From Pirellula sp. (GTDB lineage Bacteria > Planctomycetota > Planctomycetia > Pirellulales > Lacipirellulaceae), in contig PNKX01000028.1 in NCBI GenBank assembly GCA_013822725.1, positions 1 through 55,666 on the forward strand: DNA of 55,666 nucleotides, in the 5' to 3' direction. The notes beneath the pieces were generated by a model. The model saw nothing but the letters and a program-made list of their open reading frames with translations, searched no databases and was not told the origin of the DNA. A program made the position numbers and the translations under genes. How positions within the stretch are numbered: the stretch's first letter is position 1; the number at the start of each line of letters is the position of its first letter. Positions 16,608 to 25,543 of this stretch are shown piece by piece.

Positions 16608-18182
16608 ATGAACAAGCAACTCGCATTCATGCTGTGTGGGGGAATGATGTTCGGGTTGGCGACGGCGGCGACGGCGGAGCGGGGAAATCCGCGCGTCGAG
16701 TTCGAAGGGGAGACAATCGATGCGATGGTCGCCGATTTCATGGAACAACAGCGTCTTCCGGGGATGACGCTGGCGATCGTGCAGGCGCCCTATATTCCGC
16801 GCGTCGTCGGCTACGGAGTCTCTAACGCGGAGCAGGGATTGCTCGCGTCGCCGAAGACGCTGTGGAACGTGGGGCAGATGACGCAGGCCTACACGGCGGT
16901 GGCGATCATGCAGTTGGTCGAGGCGGAGAAGTTGAGCCTTGACGACACGATCGGCAAGCATGTGGCTGGCCTGCCTGCCGACTGGCAAGCGATCACCGTG
17001 CGGCAATTGATGGCGCACGCTTCGGGGTTGCCGGACTATACGCACCAAGCCGGCTTTGACGCCGCGCGAGCCTACGCGCCGGCGGAGGTGATTGCCCTCG
17101 TCGCGGAGACGCCGCTGGCGTTTCAGCCGGGGACGGCGGTCGCGAATAGCGCGACCGACTTCTACTTGCTGGGACTTGTCGTCGAGGCGGCGAGCGGGAT
17201 GAGCTACGAAGCGTTCGTCACCGAGAATCAGATCAAGCGACTGGGGCTGAAGAACACGATGTTCGCGGCTGACTTGCCGCAAGTGAAACAGGAAGCGGTT
17301 GAGGCGAATGGGTTGAAGCACAAAGAATTCTTGCGCGAGCGGGCATTCATCGATCCGACCGAAATGGCGATGGGCTACGCGGAGCCGGCGGGGAAACTGA
17401 TTCCGGCGAAGCGAAATGCTCAAAGCGCGTTCTTCGCGAACGGCGCGGTGCTGGCATCGGCGGAAGACATCAGCCTGTGGGATATGGGGTTGGCGGGCGA
17501 GTTGCTGATCAAAGAGAAGGCGAACCGCGACTTCCTGTACGCTCCCGTGAAGTTGGCCGACGGCGCGACGGCGCCGGCGCATGGCGGGTGGCGATTCCCC
17601 GGCCATCGGGGACTCATGGACATCCAGGGGAATGTGCCGGGGTTCTCGTGCTACTTGTCGCGATTCACCGATAAATCGGAGCTGCTCTGCGTGACGTTGT
17701 GCGCGAATAAGGAGGGAGTCGATCTCTCGGGGCTCGCGCGACGGATTGCGGGAGCGTTCATTAGGCAGCTAGGTCCGCCGGTAGGACCGCAGGTGATGAC
17801 GTGCCGTGAAAGCTGCTATTCAGTGACGGAGACTGTTGATCGGTTGGAAGCGTTGGTGAAAGCCAAAGGGATCGACGTCGCGGCGCGAGTCGATCACGCG
17901 GCGGCGGCAAAGCAGAAGGGGCTTGAATTGCCGCCGACGGTAGTGCTGATTTTCGGCAACCCGGCCGTGGGGACGCAGCTGATGCAGAGTCGCCGGAGCG
18001 TAGCGCTCGATTTGCCGCTGCGAGTCGTCGTGTGGGAGGAAGCCGACGGGACCGTTTGGACGGGATACCACGACGTGGCGGGTCTGGCCGCGCAGCATGG
18101 GATTGGCGATCGCGACGAGGTCGTGGCGGCGATGCAGGCGGGGCTCGAAGCGCTGCTGCGGCAGGCGACGGCGCCTTATTGA
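16608..18182 (+). CDS. Beta-lactamase-fold (class C/DD-peptidase-like) protein fused to DUF302; catalytic motifs lost
   Basis: A 524-residue exported protein with a signal peptide (1-23). Residues ~30-385 follow the serine beta-lactamase/DD-peptidase fold (LPGMTLAIVQ, TAVAIMQLVEAEKLSLDD, HASGLPDYT, FQPGT, YLLGLVVEAASGMSYEAF). However, where active enzymes have S-x-x-K this protein has QMTQ (90-93), and where they have Y-S-N it has NSA (180-182). The third region GHRG...GNVPGF is kept. The C-terminal ~110 residues match DUF302 (DHAAAAKQKGLELPPTVVLIFGNPAVGTQLM, split over ~414-444). It is probably a non-enzymatic binding protein. It stands alone, convergent with the next gene. Confidence 0.87.
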   Translation: MNKQLAFMLCGGMMFGLATAATAERGNPRVEFEGETIDAMVADFMEQQRLPGMTLAIVQAPYIPRVVGYGVSNAEQGLLASPKTLWNVGQMTQAYTAVAIMQLVEAEKLSLDDTIGKHVAGLPADWQAITVRQLMAHASGLPDYTHQAGFDAARAYAPAEVIALVAETPLAFQPGTAVANSATDFYLLGLVVEAASGMSYEAFVTENQIKRLGLKNTMFAADLPQVKQEAVEANGLKHKEFLRERAFIDPTEMAMGYAEPAGKLIPAKRNAQSAFFANGAVLASAEDISLWDMGLAGELLIKEKANRDFLYAPVKLADGATAPAHGGWRFPGHRGLMDIQGNVPGFSCYLSRFTDKSELLCVTLCANKEGVDLSGLARRIAGAFIRQLGPPVGPQVMTCRESCYSVTETVDRLEALVKAKGIDVAARVDHAAAAKQKGLELPPTVVLIFGNPAVGTQLMQSRRSVALDLPLRVVVWEEADGTVWTGYHDVAGLAAQHGIGDRDEVVAAMQAGLEALLRQATAPY

Positions 18183-18199
18183 GCACTCGCTCAGCGCGC

Positions 18200-18235
18200 A
18201 AAAAAACGCCGCCGCCGACCAGGTCGGCAGCGGCG
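18200..18235 (-). terminator. Intrinsic terminator of the minus-strand PEP-CTERM gene
   Basis: A 13-bp stem with one mismatch (18207-18219 with 18223-18235), followed on the minus strand by seven T, 30 bases past the stop at 18266. It could also serve the convergent gene ending at 18182, though without a plus-strand T run. Confidence 0.75.
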
Positions 18236-18265
18236 CTTGACGTGAAAATCCAACAAGCGTCGGAA

Positions 18266-20062
18266 CTAGCGAGCCGCCCGGCGGCGATACGCGGCCATGG
18301 CGCCGACGGCCAGAGAGCCCAGCACAGCAGTGCACGGCTCAGGAACTGCTCCAGTTGCGATCGTGGCAGGAGCGCCGAAGTTGGCCTTCCATGTCGCGAG
18401 CGAAGCTGCGTCGTAGCCGGGCGTCCCGAAGTTGCGTTGCCACTTCAAGAAGTCGGCTCCGTCGACGTCTTGATCGCTGTCGAAGTCGCCTGGCAACGCG
18501 ATCGATCCCAGCACCTTGAGCACTACCGACGTGGCGCCGACGTTAAGGTCCCACGTTAGCCCCGAAGCGAGGGGGGCCAGGGTGAAGTCAGCAGGGTTGA
18601 GGAAGCTCGTACCGGTGATCGAGTTGGCCGTGAGGAGCGTGTAAGTTTCGCCCCCTTGAGGGGCGTAACCGCTGAGTTCGACGGCGAGGTTGCCGAATTC
18701 GATCTTCGCTTCGCCGCCGACCTGAATGGTGGAATGCGTTCCGCCCGTAATGACGGCGGTCAGGGTTGATTGGCCAGGGCTTTGGAGCTGATTGACCGGA
18801 TCGTATGACATGAGGAGATCGCCCTTGATCTGAGCCCCGACGTTGGGGCCGACGACTCGCAGCGTCGAGTTGGCGGTGGCAGATGCATTGGCGGGGGTCA
18901 TGTAGAGATTTTGCTGGATGACGAACGAAGCGTTGTCGCGGAGTTCGATCTTCGAGGCGCCGCCAGACCCGGTAACCGTACCGCGATTATCGCCGCCAGA
19001 GACGGAAAGCCCTCTGAGCGGCAGTCCGCTGCCATCGTCCACGGCTGCGTCGATCGACATCTTGCCGTTGCCGGTGATGAGCAGATTGAACTGAGCATCG
19101 TCGCTCTGCCCGACGTGCGAGGCGCGCTGCGGGCCGAACGGATCGCCAACGAGAGTGGAGACGCCCAAATTAGGCGTCGCGAAGTTGAACGTGTCGAAGA
19201 TGTGGAACTCGCCGTTGTCTTGAATGGTGAAGTTCGAGACGCCTCCGCGCTGCTGCAGCGTGCGAGCGTACACTTTTCCTGAATCCTTGATCACCATGTC
19301 AGCCGTCGCGGCGCCATTGACCGAGAGGGTAAAGTACCCTTCGTCGGTGAAGCCTTGCGCTGCATTGCCGGCGCCGGCGCTATTACCGCTGACGACAAGG
19401 GCTGATCCGCCGACGGTCATCTTGCCCTTGCTAGGATTCGATTCGCTGATGCTGATGCCGCTGCCCGTGCTGATCCGGGCGTTGCCGTCGATGAGAACTT
19501 CGCCGTTGCCATTGGCTTCGGCGCCAATCTTCAAGTCGTCACTGATGCGGAGGATGGCGCTATCGTGGAGTTCGAGCAGGCCGAGACTTCCGGATGCGCC
19601 CGTCTGGGCTCCAATTTCGAGGTCCTGATTGCCGCCAGGGCTGCCAAGGCCGGCGCCGGCGCCGTCGAGGGGTTCGTCATACAGCATCACCGCCGTGCCG
19701 CGCATCACGAACTTTGAATTAAGCGAATTCTGATCGCCAATGTGGCTGCGATTGAAGTCGGCGTGAACATTGAGCGTCCCGGCGCTGAAGTCGACGTTTC
19801 CTCCAGTGGCACCGTTCGTGCCGAGATGGAAGCTTCCCAAATCACGCGTGCCGGCGAAGTTGATGGATGCCGTGACTGTGGGATTGAGAATCAAGGCGTT
19901 GTCCGCCGCGGTCGGGGCCACGCCGGTATCCCAGTTGCCGTTGTTGTAAAAGTCGTTATTGACGGCCGCCGTCCAGGTCGTGTCGACGGCGCCGGCGGGC
20001 TGGGAGGCGCTCAGCGCACAAAAGGAAAGCAGGGCGCCCGAGACTCGCGTTGCAAGCTTCAT
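18266..20062 (-). CDS. Large PEP-CTERM beta-helix-like protein with half dockerin
   Basis: A 598-residue exported protein with a signal peptide (ending PAGA-V). The body consists of G/N/S-rich repeats of the kind found in autotransporter-like beta-helices (e.g. LEIGAQTGASGSLGLLELHD, NGEVLIDGNARISTGSG, FTIQDNGEFHIF). Near the end is a dockerin-like segment with one intact calcium loop (GDFDSDQDVDGADFLKWQRNFG); the second is reduced to YDAASLATWKANFG without Asp ligands. The PEP-CTERM tail is VPEPCTAVLGSL...YRRRAAR. Probably a surface or extracellular-matrix protein. The start has CGGAG seven bases upstream. No enzyme motif. Confidence 0.87.
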   Translation of the reverse strand: MKLATRVSGALLSFCALSASQPAGAVDTTWTAAVNNDFYNNGNWDTGVAPTAADNALILNPTVTASINFAGTRDLGSFHLGTNGATGGNVDFSAGTLNVHADFNRSHIGDQNSLNSKFVMRGTAVMLYDEPLDGAGAGLGSPGGNQDLEIGAQTGASGSLGLLELHDSAILRISDDLKIGAEANGNGEVLIDGNARISTGSGISISESNPSKGKMTVGGSALVVSGNSAGAGNAAQGFTDEGYFTLSVNGAATADMVIKDSGKVYARTLQQRGGVSNFTIQDNGEFHIFDTFNFATPNLGVSTLVGDPFGPQRASHVGQSDDAQFNLLITGNGKMSIDAAVDDGSGLPLRGLSVSGGDNRGTVTGSGGASKIELRDNASFVIQQNLYMTPANASATANSTLRVVGPNVGAQIKGDLLMSYDPVNQLQSPGQSTLTAVITGGTHSTIQVGGEAKIEFGNLAVELSGYAPQGGETYTLLTANSITGTSFLNPADFTLAPLASGLTWDLNVGATSVVLKVLGSIALPGDFDSDQDVDGADFLKWQRNFGTPGYDAASLATWKANFGAPATIATGAVPEPCTAVLGSLAVGAMAAYRRRAAR

Positions 20063-20226
20063 GAATTGGCTCCGTAGATGTAGATCCGTCCCAACATGCC
20101 GGTGTTGGGAGTTGCCAGAAGGGATTTGGGCTCGACGGAGCCCGATTTGAAGAGATTTGCCGTCCATCTGTGATACCGCGCCGGCCGGTCGGAGTCTAAC
20201 CGGAACCCAGTAATTTCAAGGGATTT

Positions 20227-20242
20227 TGCAGGGGAGAGGCCA
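20227..20242 (-). promoter_or_regulatory. Sigma-54-like -24/-12 element facing the gene at 20062
   Basis: On the minus strand the sequence reads TGGCCTCTCCCCTGCA: GG and GC with exactly 10 bases between, matching 8 of about 12 consensus positions. It lies 165 bases upstream of the start. Chance occurrence cannot be excluded. Confidence 0.35.
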
Positions 20243-20257
20243 TTTTTGGTCCAAAGT

Positions 20258-20273
20258 TGGTCCTGTCCTTGCT
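20258..20273 (+). promoter_or_regulatory. Sigma-54-like -24/-12 element facing the gene at 20467
   Basis: TGGTCCTGTCCTTGCT has the GG-N10-GC spacing and matches about 9 of 12 consensus positions, including the full TTGCT. It is 194 bases upstream of the LTD-type PEP-CTERM gene. The rest of 20063-20466 holds nothing else recognisable. Confidence 0.4.
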
Positions 20274-20466
20274 GTCTCAACGCCTCTCAAAACAAGCGAA
20301 ATAGGCCAGCCACGGTGGCAGATCCAGCCCAAGGCCGCCAAGCTTCATCGCAGATTCATCGACGACGCGCGAACTCTTCACAGGGACTTCATTGACGGGA
20401 GATAGCATCGCCTGCCCTTAGAGGTCTCGTTGCGGATCAAGAAGTTCATTGCTTTGGAGGATGCTC

Positions 20467-21114
20467 ATGAGTCGGTATCTCTGTTTCTTGGCGGCGACGG
20501 CCGCGATGTTGCTGGCAGATCGCGCGGATGCGGCGATTCGGATCACCGAGTGGATGTACAGCGGCGACGATGGCGAGTTTATTGAATTCACGAACACGGG
20601 CGCCGCGCCAGTCGATTTGACGGGGTGGAGCTTTTCGGACTCGGCCCGCGTACCAGGGGCCGTGTCGCTGAGCGCCCTGGGAACGATCGCCGCGGGCGAG
20701 TCGTTCCTGCTCACGGAACCGACCGCGGCGCTGTTTCGGACCGCATGGAACTTGCCCGGCTCCGTGAAGGTTCTCGGCGGGAACACTGCCAATCTGGGGC
20801 GCGGCGATGAGATGAACATTTACGATCCGGCCAACGCGCTGGTTGATCGTTTGACCTACAACGACCAAACGATCGCCGGGTCGATTCGGACACAGAACGC
20901 GAGCGGCAATCCAAAAACGCTGGCGGCTTTGGGGACGAACAACGTCCTGCAATGGCAGCTGGCGGTCGCGGGCGATGCCTTTGGTTCGTACGCCGGCGTC
21001 GCGGGGAATCTGGGAAATCCGGGTTCGTTCACGTTGGTGCCGGAACCGGCGACGTGGGGCTTGGCGGCGCTGGCCGGAGCGGCGATCGCGTTTCGCGGAA
21101 GGCGGGCGAAGTAA
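20467..21114 (+). CDS. Lamin-tail-domain-like PEP-CTERM protein
   Basis: A 215-residue exported protein with a signal peptide (ending ADA-A). A beta-sandwich of the lamin tail domain (LTD) type follows: IRITEWMYSGDDGEFIEFTNTGAAPVDLTGWSFSD (split over ~24-58), then AAGESFLLTEPT and DPANALVDRLTYND. The PEP-CTERM tail is VPEPATWGLAAL...FRGRRAK. LTDs in bacterial exoproteins are non-catalytic adhesion or structural modules. The ATG at 20467 follows GGAGG by six bases, deciding the start against TTG/ATG codons slightly upstream. It is divergent from the beta-helix protein and precedes another PEP-CTERM gene. Confidence 0.85.
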   Translation: MSRYLCFLAATAAMLLADRADAAIRITEWMYSGDDGEFIEFTNTGAAPVDLTGWSFSDSARVPGAVSLSALGTIAAGESFLLTEPTAALFRTAWNLPGSVKVLGGNTANLGRGDEMNIYDPANALVDRLTYNDQTIAGSIRTQNASGNPKTLAALGTNNVLQWQLAVAGDAFGSYAGVAGNLGNPGSFTLVPEPATWGLAALAGAAIAFRGRRAK

Positions 21115-21421
21115 GCGGGAGCATGTGCCGCTGAATTTCCAAACATCTTGATGCAGCTTGGTTGGGGCTGTCGCGGAGCTTGTGGCTGCGCGGCAGCTTC
21201 TTTTTTTGCGCTGTGTTTCGCCGCTTCATCTGCGCGGCGACGCATTTTTGCACGACTCATGTTTGATCCACACGCTTCCTTCACTGCATCTTCATGCAGT
21301 GCGGATAGTTTGCTGCGGATTCACGGGCGGTATGCCTGCTGGTTAGAGGCGGCGTATGGGCGCACTTCGCACTGCGTGAGTGGCCAGCGGCGACGCCCTT
21401 GCGACTTTTTATGGAGCGGCG

Positions 21422-22717
21422 ATGCGGAGTCGATTGAATCTGTGGTTGGCGGTCGCGGCGGCAATCGGACTGCCAGGCGCGGCGAGCGGCGCGGTTCGGA
21501 ACTCGTTCATGCTGAACGAGGCGAACGCCGTAACCGGGTCGAAGTTTTTGGAGTCGAACAAGTTCGACACGACGCTCGGCCGGTTGCAGGGGAACGGGCA
21601 GAATTGGCTTGAATTCATCGCGGTGCAGGGGGACGAACTGCCGGGCGGCGCGTTCGCGCATACGCTCGACCTCCGCGGCTGGAAGTTGGAGTGGGCTTAT
21701 GACAAAAAGGATGTCGCCGATCCCAATAAGTATGGCTCGGGAACCATCACGTTTACCAACGACCCGCTGTGGGCGGCGGTGCCCGTGGGGACGATGCTGA
21801 CGATCAACGAGTGGAAAGAGGTGTGGTATCGTCCGGGCAGCGACGTGAGCGGCGGACTCGATCGCGTCGGCGGAATCGCCGGCGTCGGACTGCAGCATGG
21901 GGACGCCTACAACGCGGCGACCGATACGCTCATCGATTTTTCCACGGATACGGGCTGGAATCCGCAAGCGAGCGGCGGCGGCGCCGCGGGCGATTGGAAT
22001 CTCCACGTCTGGGCGGGCGAGCGGAACCCCGACGACAGCTTCAAGTATTTCACCTTCAGCGGCAGCGTCGTCGACGGCGATCCGAACAGTCCGATTCCAG
22101 TTGGAACCGACGATGGCGGACTCTACCCAGTGAACAACGACAACTGGCAGTGGTCCATTAAGGACGCCGCTGGGAACGTCATTCAAGGACCGCTGGGCGA
22201 AACGGGGACCGGCGTGACGGGAGTGAGCCCGTTCACCAACCAGCCGACCGCAGCGAACTGGAGCGTCAACTCGCAGGAGATCTTCCGCTTGGAAGGCTTT
22301 GCCGCTGGTCAAAATCCGACGCAGCAAACTTACCTCGACTCTTGGCTCAATGATTATCAGGACGGCTCCTCGGGTTCCTTCGGCCAGCCGAACGTCTGGA
22401 GCAGCGGGAGCGGGGTGCAGGACCTCAGTTCGCTGCGGAACTGGCTGACGACAGGCGACGTGAATCTTGACGGCGCGGTCGATGGCGCCGACTTCTTGGC
22501 CTGGCAAAGCGGCGTCGGCATGGCCGAGCCCTCGTACGCCGACGGCGATCTGAATGGCGACGGTGCGGTCGATGGCGCCGACTTGAATATCTGGCGCGGG
22601 GCGTTTGGCGCGCCGGCAAATGTGGCGACGACAAGCGTGCCGGAGTGCGGAGCAATGCTGCTCGCGCTCATGGGATACGTCGGCACGGCGATCTCGCGGC
22701 GGCGTCTAACGAATTAA
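21422..22717 (+). CDS. Dockerin-containing PEP-CTERM-like surface protein with VPEC tail
   Basis: A 431-residue exported protein with a signal peptide (ending ASG-A). The N-terminal region again looks LTD-like (NSFMLNEANAVTGSKFLE, NWLEFIAVQGDELPGGAF, LDLRGWKLEW). Two good dockerin calcium loops follow (GDVNLDGAVDGADF and GDLNGDGAVDGADL). The sorting tail reads VPECGAMLLALMGYVGTAISRRRLTN, so the usual second Pro of VPEP is Cys, otherwise normal. GGAG lies five bases before ATG. The next gene, a DUF1559 protein, starts 30 bases after the stop, so the two may be co-transcribed. The 307-base spacer upstream (21115-21421) shows no gene. Confidence 0.83.
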   Translation: MRSRLNLWLAVAAAIGLPGAASGAVRNSFMLNEANAVTGSKFLESNKFDTTLGRLQGNGQNWLEFIAVQGDELPGGAFAHTLDLRGWKLEWAYDKKDVADPNKYGSGTITFTNDPLWAAVPVGTMLTINEWKEVWYRPGSDVSGGLDRVGGIAGVGLQHGDAYNAATDTLIDFSTDTGWNPQASGGGAAGDWNLHVWAGERNPDDSFKYFTFSGSVVDGDPNSPIPVGTDDGGLYPVNNDNWQWSIKDAAGNVIQGPLGETGTGVTGVSPFTNQPTAANWSVNSQEIFRLEGFAAGQNPTQQTYLDSWLNDYQDGSSGSFGQPNVWSSGSGVQDLSSLRNWLTTGDVNLDGAVDGADFLAWQSGVGMAEPSYADGDLNGDGAVDGADLNIWRGAFGAPANVATTSVPECGAMLLALMGYVGTAISRRRLTN

Positions 22718-22747
22718 CGGCAGAATGGACTCAGGCTTCAAATTCCT

Positions 22748-23725
22748 ATGCAAATGAACTTTCGGCGGCAGCAAGGGTTTACGCTCGTGGAATTGCTGGT
22801 GGTGATCGCCATCATCGGCGTGTTGGTGGCGCTGTTGCTGCCGGCCGTCCAAGCGGCGCGCGAGGCGGCGCGGCGCGGACAGTGCCTCAACCACCTCAAG
22901 CAAATGGGGCTCGCGCTGCTAAACCACGAGAGCGCCAAGGGAGCGTTTCCGAAAGGTCGCTGGAACGTCCTGCCGAACGATACCGGCAAGCACGACGTCG
23001 CCGATCGTTCAGCGGCGAAGAGTAATGACCACTCCTGGCAGGTGGTGACGCTCCCGTACGCAGAAGAGGCGAACATTACCCGGCTGTACGACCTAAAGAA
23101 GCCGTGGTTTCATGCCGACAATCGCACCGCTGTCAGCACGCCGATTGCTTTTTTTCGCTGCCCCAGCGTGGCGGAGGTCGATCGGTTTGACGCAAATTTT
23201 GCCTCCGCGATCAAACCGGCCGCCGGCGACTACGGTTGCACCAACAGCATTGGCAAGAGCGCCTGGACGAGCGCTCAACCTTCGCTGGGGACGTACCCCG
23301 GCGACATGGACAGCATGGGCGACAACAACGAGCGAGTCATCGGCGTGCTGACGAAGGTACTCGATCGGGCGGCTTGTCGAATGAAGGAAATCACCGACGG
23401 GACGTCGAACACGCTGCTACTCTCCGAAGGCGCCGGCAAACCCGACAAGTACACGAAGGGACGCAAGGGAGACGCGAACGGCAATCAGGTTCCCGTCGCC
23501 GAGGGTGTAGGCTGGGCCGATCCTGATTCCGGGTTCACCGTGAACAACAGCGCGCAGTTCATCAACTTCACGAACGACCGCGAGATCTACAGCTTCCATG
23601 TCGGCGGCGCGCCGTTCTGCTTTGCCGACGGGCATGTGCAGATGATTGGGGAAGACGTTGAGATGACCGTCGGGATCGCGTTGGTTACGCGGGCGGGAGA
23701 GGAGATTCTGCCGGCGAGTTACTGA
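22748..23725 (+). CDS. DUF1559 protein with pseudopilin-type N-terminus
   Basis: A 325-residue protein with a short basic leader and pilin-like site ([21 protein letters not shown]). The DUF1559 body follows: [46 protein letters not shown] and a C-terminal [22 protein letters not shown]. Probably processed by prepilin peptidase and exported or membrane-assembled. No strong ribosome binding site is visible; a second ATG at 22754 is possible. It closely follows the VPEC-tailed protein and is likely read from the same transcript. Confidence 0.92.
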   Translation: MQMNFRRQQGFTLVELLVVIAIIGVLVALLLPAVQAAREAARRGQCLNHLKQMGLALLNHESAKGAFPKGRWNVLPNDTGKHDVADRSAAKSNDHSWQVVTLPYAEEANITRLYDLKKPWFHADNRTAVSTPIAFFRCPSVAEVDRFDANFASAIKPAAGDYGCTNSIGKSAWTSAQPSLGTYPGDMDSMGDNNERVIGVLTKVLDRAACRMKEITDGTSNTLLLSEGAGKPDKYTKGRKGDANGNQVPVAEGVGWADPDSGFTVNNSAQFINFTNDREIYSFHVGGAPFCFADGHVQMIGEDVEMTVGIALVTRAGEEILPASY

Positions 23726-23828
23726 GGCAAGGCTGGAACCACGTGCGGGTTCTTTTTCTACCACGAAAGTGACGAACAGGTAGCGAAGGAGCAAGGCTGG
23801 TCATTGCCTCGCGGAAGGTTCATAAGAT

Positions 23829-23966
23829 TAACCACCAAGGCACAAAGATCGCCAAGAAGCACGAAGTAATGCAAGGAAAGAGAAGGGCGACAAAGCCAAC
23901 TTCCGGAATATTTGTCTTCCCTCTCTTCCTTTGTGCGTCTTCGTGTCCTTAGTGCCTTGGTGGTTA
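23829..23966. repeat. Long inverted repeat, TAACCACCAAGGCAC family
   Basis: Perfect 15-base arms TAACCACCAAGGCAC (23829-23843) and GTGCCTTGGTGGTTA (23952-23966) enclose further matching segments (CACGAAG/CTTCGTG, AAGGAAAGAG/CTCTTCCTTT), giving a long imperfect hairpin. Related elements occur at 44488, 45395 and 46074. Confidence 0.8.
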
Positions 23967-24003
23967 GTCTTTCTCGCCGCTCCGGCGGGTCGTTGACCCG
24001 CGG

Positions 24004-24678
24004 CTACTGTTTAATAAGCCTGCCGTCATCGAGGGCGTAGCGCCGTTGCAAACGTGCTGCCAGCGGCTCGCTGTGAGTCACCGCGATGAGGATCGCATTT
24101 TGTTCTTGCTGTAGCTCCAGCAGCAGATTTACGATCGCGTCGGCCGTCGTACGATCGAGATTGCCGGTCGGTTCGTCGGCGAGCAAGAGCGTCGGCTGGC
24201 GGAGGAGCGCGCGGGCGATGGCGGCCCGTTGACGCTCTCCGCCCGATAGCTGCGCGGGGCGATGGTGGCGGCGCTCGGCGAGGCCGACGCGCTCCAGCAG
24301 TTGCTCCGCATGCGTCACATCGGCGGGACCGGCGGCGCCATCGGCGAGCAGCGGGACCAGGACGTTTTCCAGCACGGAACACTGCGGCAGCAAGTGGTGG
24401 TCTTGGAAGATGAAACCGATGTGGCGGCTGCGGAACGCGGCGAGTTCGGGTTCGCTCAGTTGGAACGGCGATTCACCGCTGAGTTCAAACGTGCCGCCGG
24501 TGGGGAAGTCGAGCGTGCCGAGGATCGAAAGGAGCGTGCTCTTGCCCGAGCCGCTGGGGCCGACGATGGCGGCCGATTCGCCTCGTTCCAGTGCGAGGCT
24601 CGCGTCACGCAGAATGGTGAGCTCGCCGTCGGCGACGGGATAGGTCTTCGCGATCGATTGGGCGTGGAGCGTTGGCAT
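24004..24678 (-). CDS. ABC transporter ATP-binding protein, LolD/MacB type
   Basis: A 224-residue nucleotide-binding subunit. It has Walker A GPSGSGKST, a Q-loop (FIFQDHHLLPQ), signature LSGGERQRAAIARAL, Walker B LLLADEPTGNLD and an H-loop (AVTHSEPLA). The TGNLD after Walker B and the FQDHHLLP Q-loop are typical of the LolD/MacB/FtsE-like family that drives lipoprotein release or mechanotransmission. No permease gene is adjacent, which is unusual. I chose the ATG at 24678: a perfect -10 TATAAT lies 7 bases upstream, making a leaderless transcript likely; other ATGs at 24687 and 24726 would overlap that box. Confidence 0.9.
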   Translation of the reverse strand: MPTLHAQSIAKTYPVADGELTILRDASLALERGESAAIVGPSGSGKSTLLSILGTLDFPTGGTFELSGESPFQLSEPELAAFRSRHIGFIFQDHHLLPQCSVLENVLVPLLADGAAGPADVTHAEQLLERVGLAERRHHRPAQLSGGERQRAAIARALLRQPTLLLADEPTGNLDRTTADAIVNLLLELQQEQNAILIAVTHSEPLAARLQRRYALDDGRLIKQ

Positions 24679-24685
24679 GCGGCCC

Positions 24686-24691
24686 ATTATA
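24686..24691 (-). promoter_or_regulatory. -10 box immediately upstream of the ABC ATPase
   Basis: Minus-strand TATAAT ends 7 bases before the ATG at 24678; no good -35 was found. An imperfect inverted repeat around GGCGCCTGGGCG (24695-24750) lies just upstream. Confidence 0.4.
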
Positions 24692-24798
24692 GCGGGCGCC
24701 TGGGCGGCGCGTCTCCAGCCGCCCAAGAGAAAGGAGACGCCCAGGCGCCGTACGTCAAACGATCCGCTGCAGGCGAGGTTGGGTCACAGCGGTGACGA

Positions 24799-25020
24799 TC
24801 ATGAGGCAGGCTTCGAGCGGTCCGCCAGCTGCCGACGGCACTCGTCGCGCACTTCGTCATGAAGTTCGCTGCGAAGTCGTTCGAGTTGGACGTCGTACTC
24901 GAGTTTGATCGATTTCTTCAGGCGTCTGAGCAGCCACGAACGCATCAGAATACTAGAAACCATCATCAAGACGGTGGTGAGCGTCACGCAGCCAATCACC
25001 GCCAGCATTAGATCAGACAT
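24799..25020 (-). CDS. Small membrane protein with C-terminal coiled coil
   Basis: A 73-residue protein with one hydrophobic N-terminal helix (about 4-27) and a charged helical tail (LKKSIKLEYDVQLERLRSELHDEVRDECRRQL, split over ~34-65) likely to form a coiled coil. It lies between the thioesterase and the ABC ATPase on the same strand. Function unknown; it could be an accessory membrane protein, but nothing ties it firmly to either neighbour. Confidence 0.55.
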   Translation of the reverse strand: MSDLMLAVIGCVTLTTVLMMVSSILMRSWLLRRLKKSIKLEYDVQLERLRSELHDEVRDECRRQLADRSKPAS

Positions 25021-25056
25021 GGCTGCTCGCGGATGGAGTTCCGCCTCGAGAGACCT

Positions 25057-25476
25057 CTACATCGCGTAAGCGCGGAGGCCTTCGGCGATTTTGTCTGGCA
25101 CTGGCCGCGAGACCGGGGGCTGCCCGTGAACGACGCGGCAGCAGACGCACGTTATTTTGCCGATCGCCAGCAGCGTTCCCGCGCGGGTGAAGCGAAACTC
25201 GTAGCTAATGCTCTTGACGCCGATCCGCGTGACCGAGACGGCGATGTCCAGAATCTCCTCGCAGCGGGCCGGCGAAGAATAATCGCACGCAGCAGCGACG
25301 CGCGGGAAGCTGATCAGCTCGCCGTCGACTTCTTCGTGCAGACTAAGGCCGAGCGAGCGATAGAGCTCATGCTCCGCCGACTCCATGTAGATGAAGAACG
25401 AGGCGAAGTGCATGATGCCGGCCATGTCGGTGTCGTGAAACTCGACGAGGCGCGACGTTTGGAACGGCTCGGGCAT
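25057..25476 (-). CDS. Acyl-CoA thioesterase, YbgC/4-hydroxybenzoyl-CoA thioesterase type
   Basis: A 139-residue hot-dog-fold thioesterase. The motif EFHDTDMAGIMHFASFFIYMESAE contains the Asp of the YbgC/4HBT family (the D-x-x-G-x-x-x-F block), followed by the long helix and beta strands expected. It hydrolyses acyl-CoA or acyl-ACP thioesters; the natural substrate cannot be read. I chose the ATG at 25476; a TTG at 25500 would add eight residues. Related YbgC proteins are often linked to the Tol-Pal envelope system, which is absent here. Confidence 0.85.
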   Translation of the reverse strand: MPEPFQTSRLVEFHDTDMAGIMHFASFFIYMESAEHELYRSLGLSLHEEVDGELISFPRVAAACDYSSPARCEEILDIAVSVTRIGVKSISYEFRFTRAGTLLAIGKITCVCCRVVHGQPPVSRPVPDKIAEGLRAYAM

Positions 25477-25543
25477 GGAGTGAACGACGAGAGGCTCCAA
25501 GATTACCGGCGCACGAAAACACGCGCACCGGACGCATTGGGAA

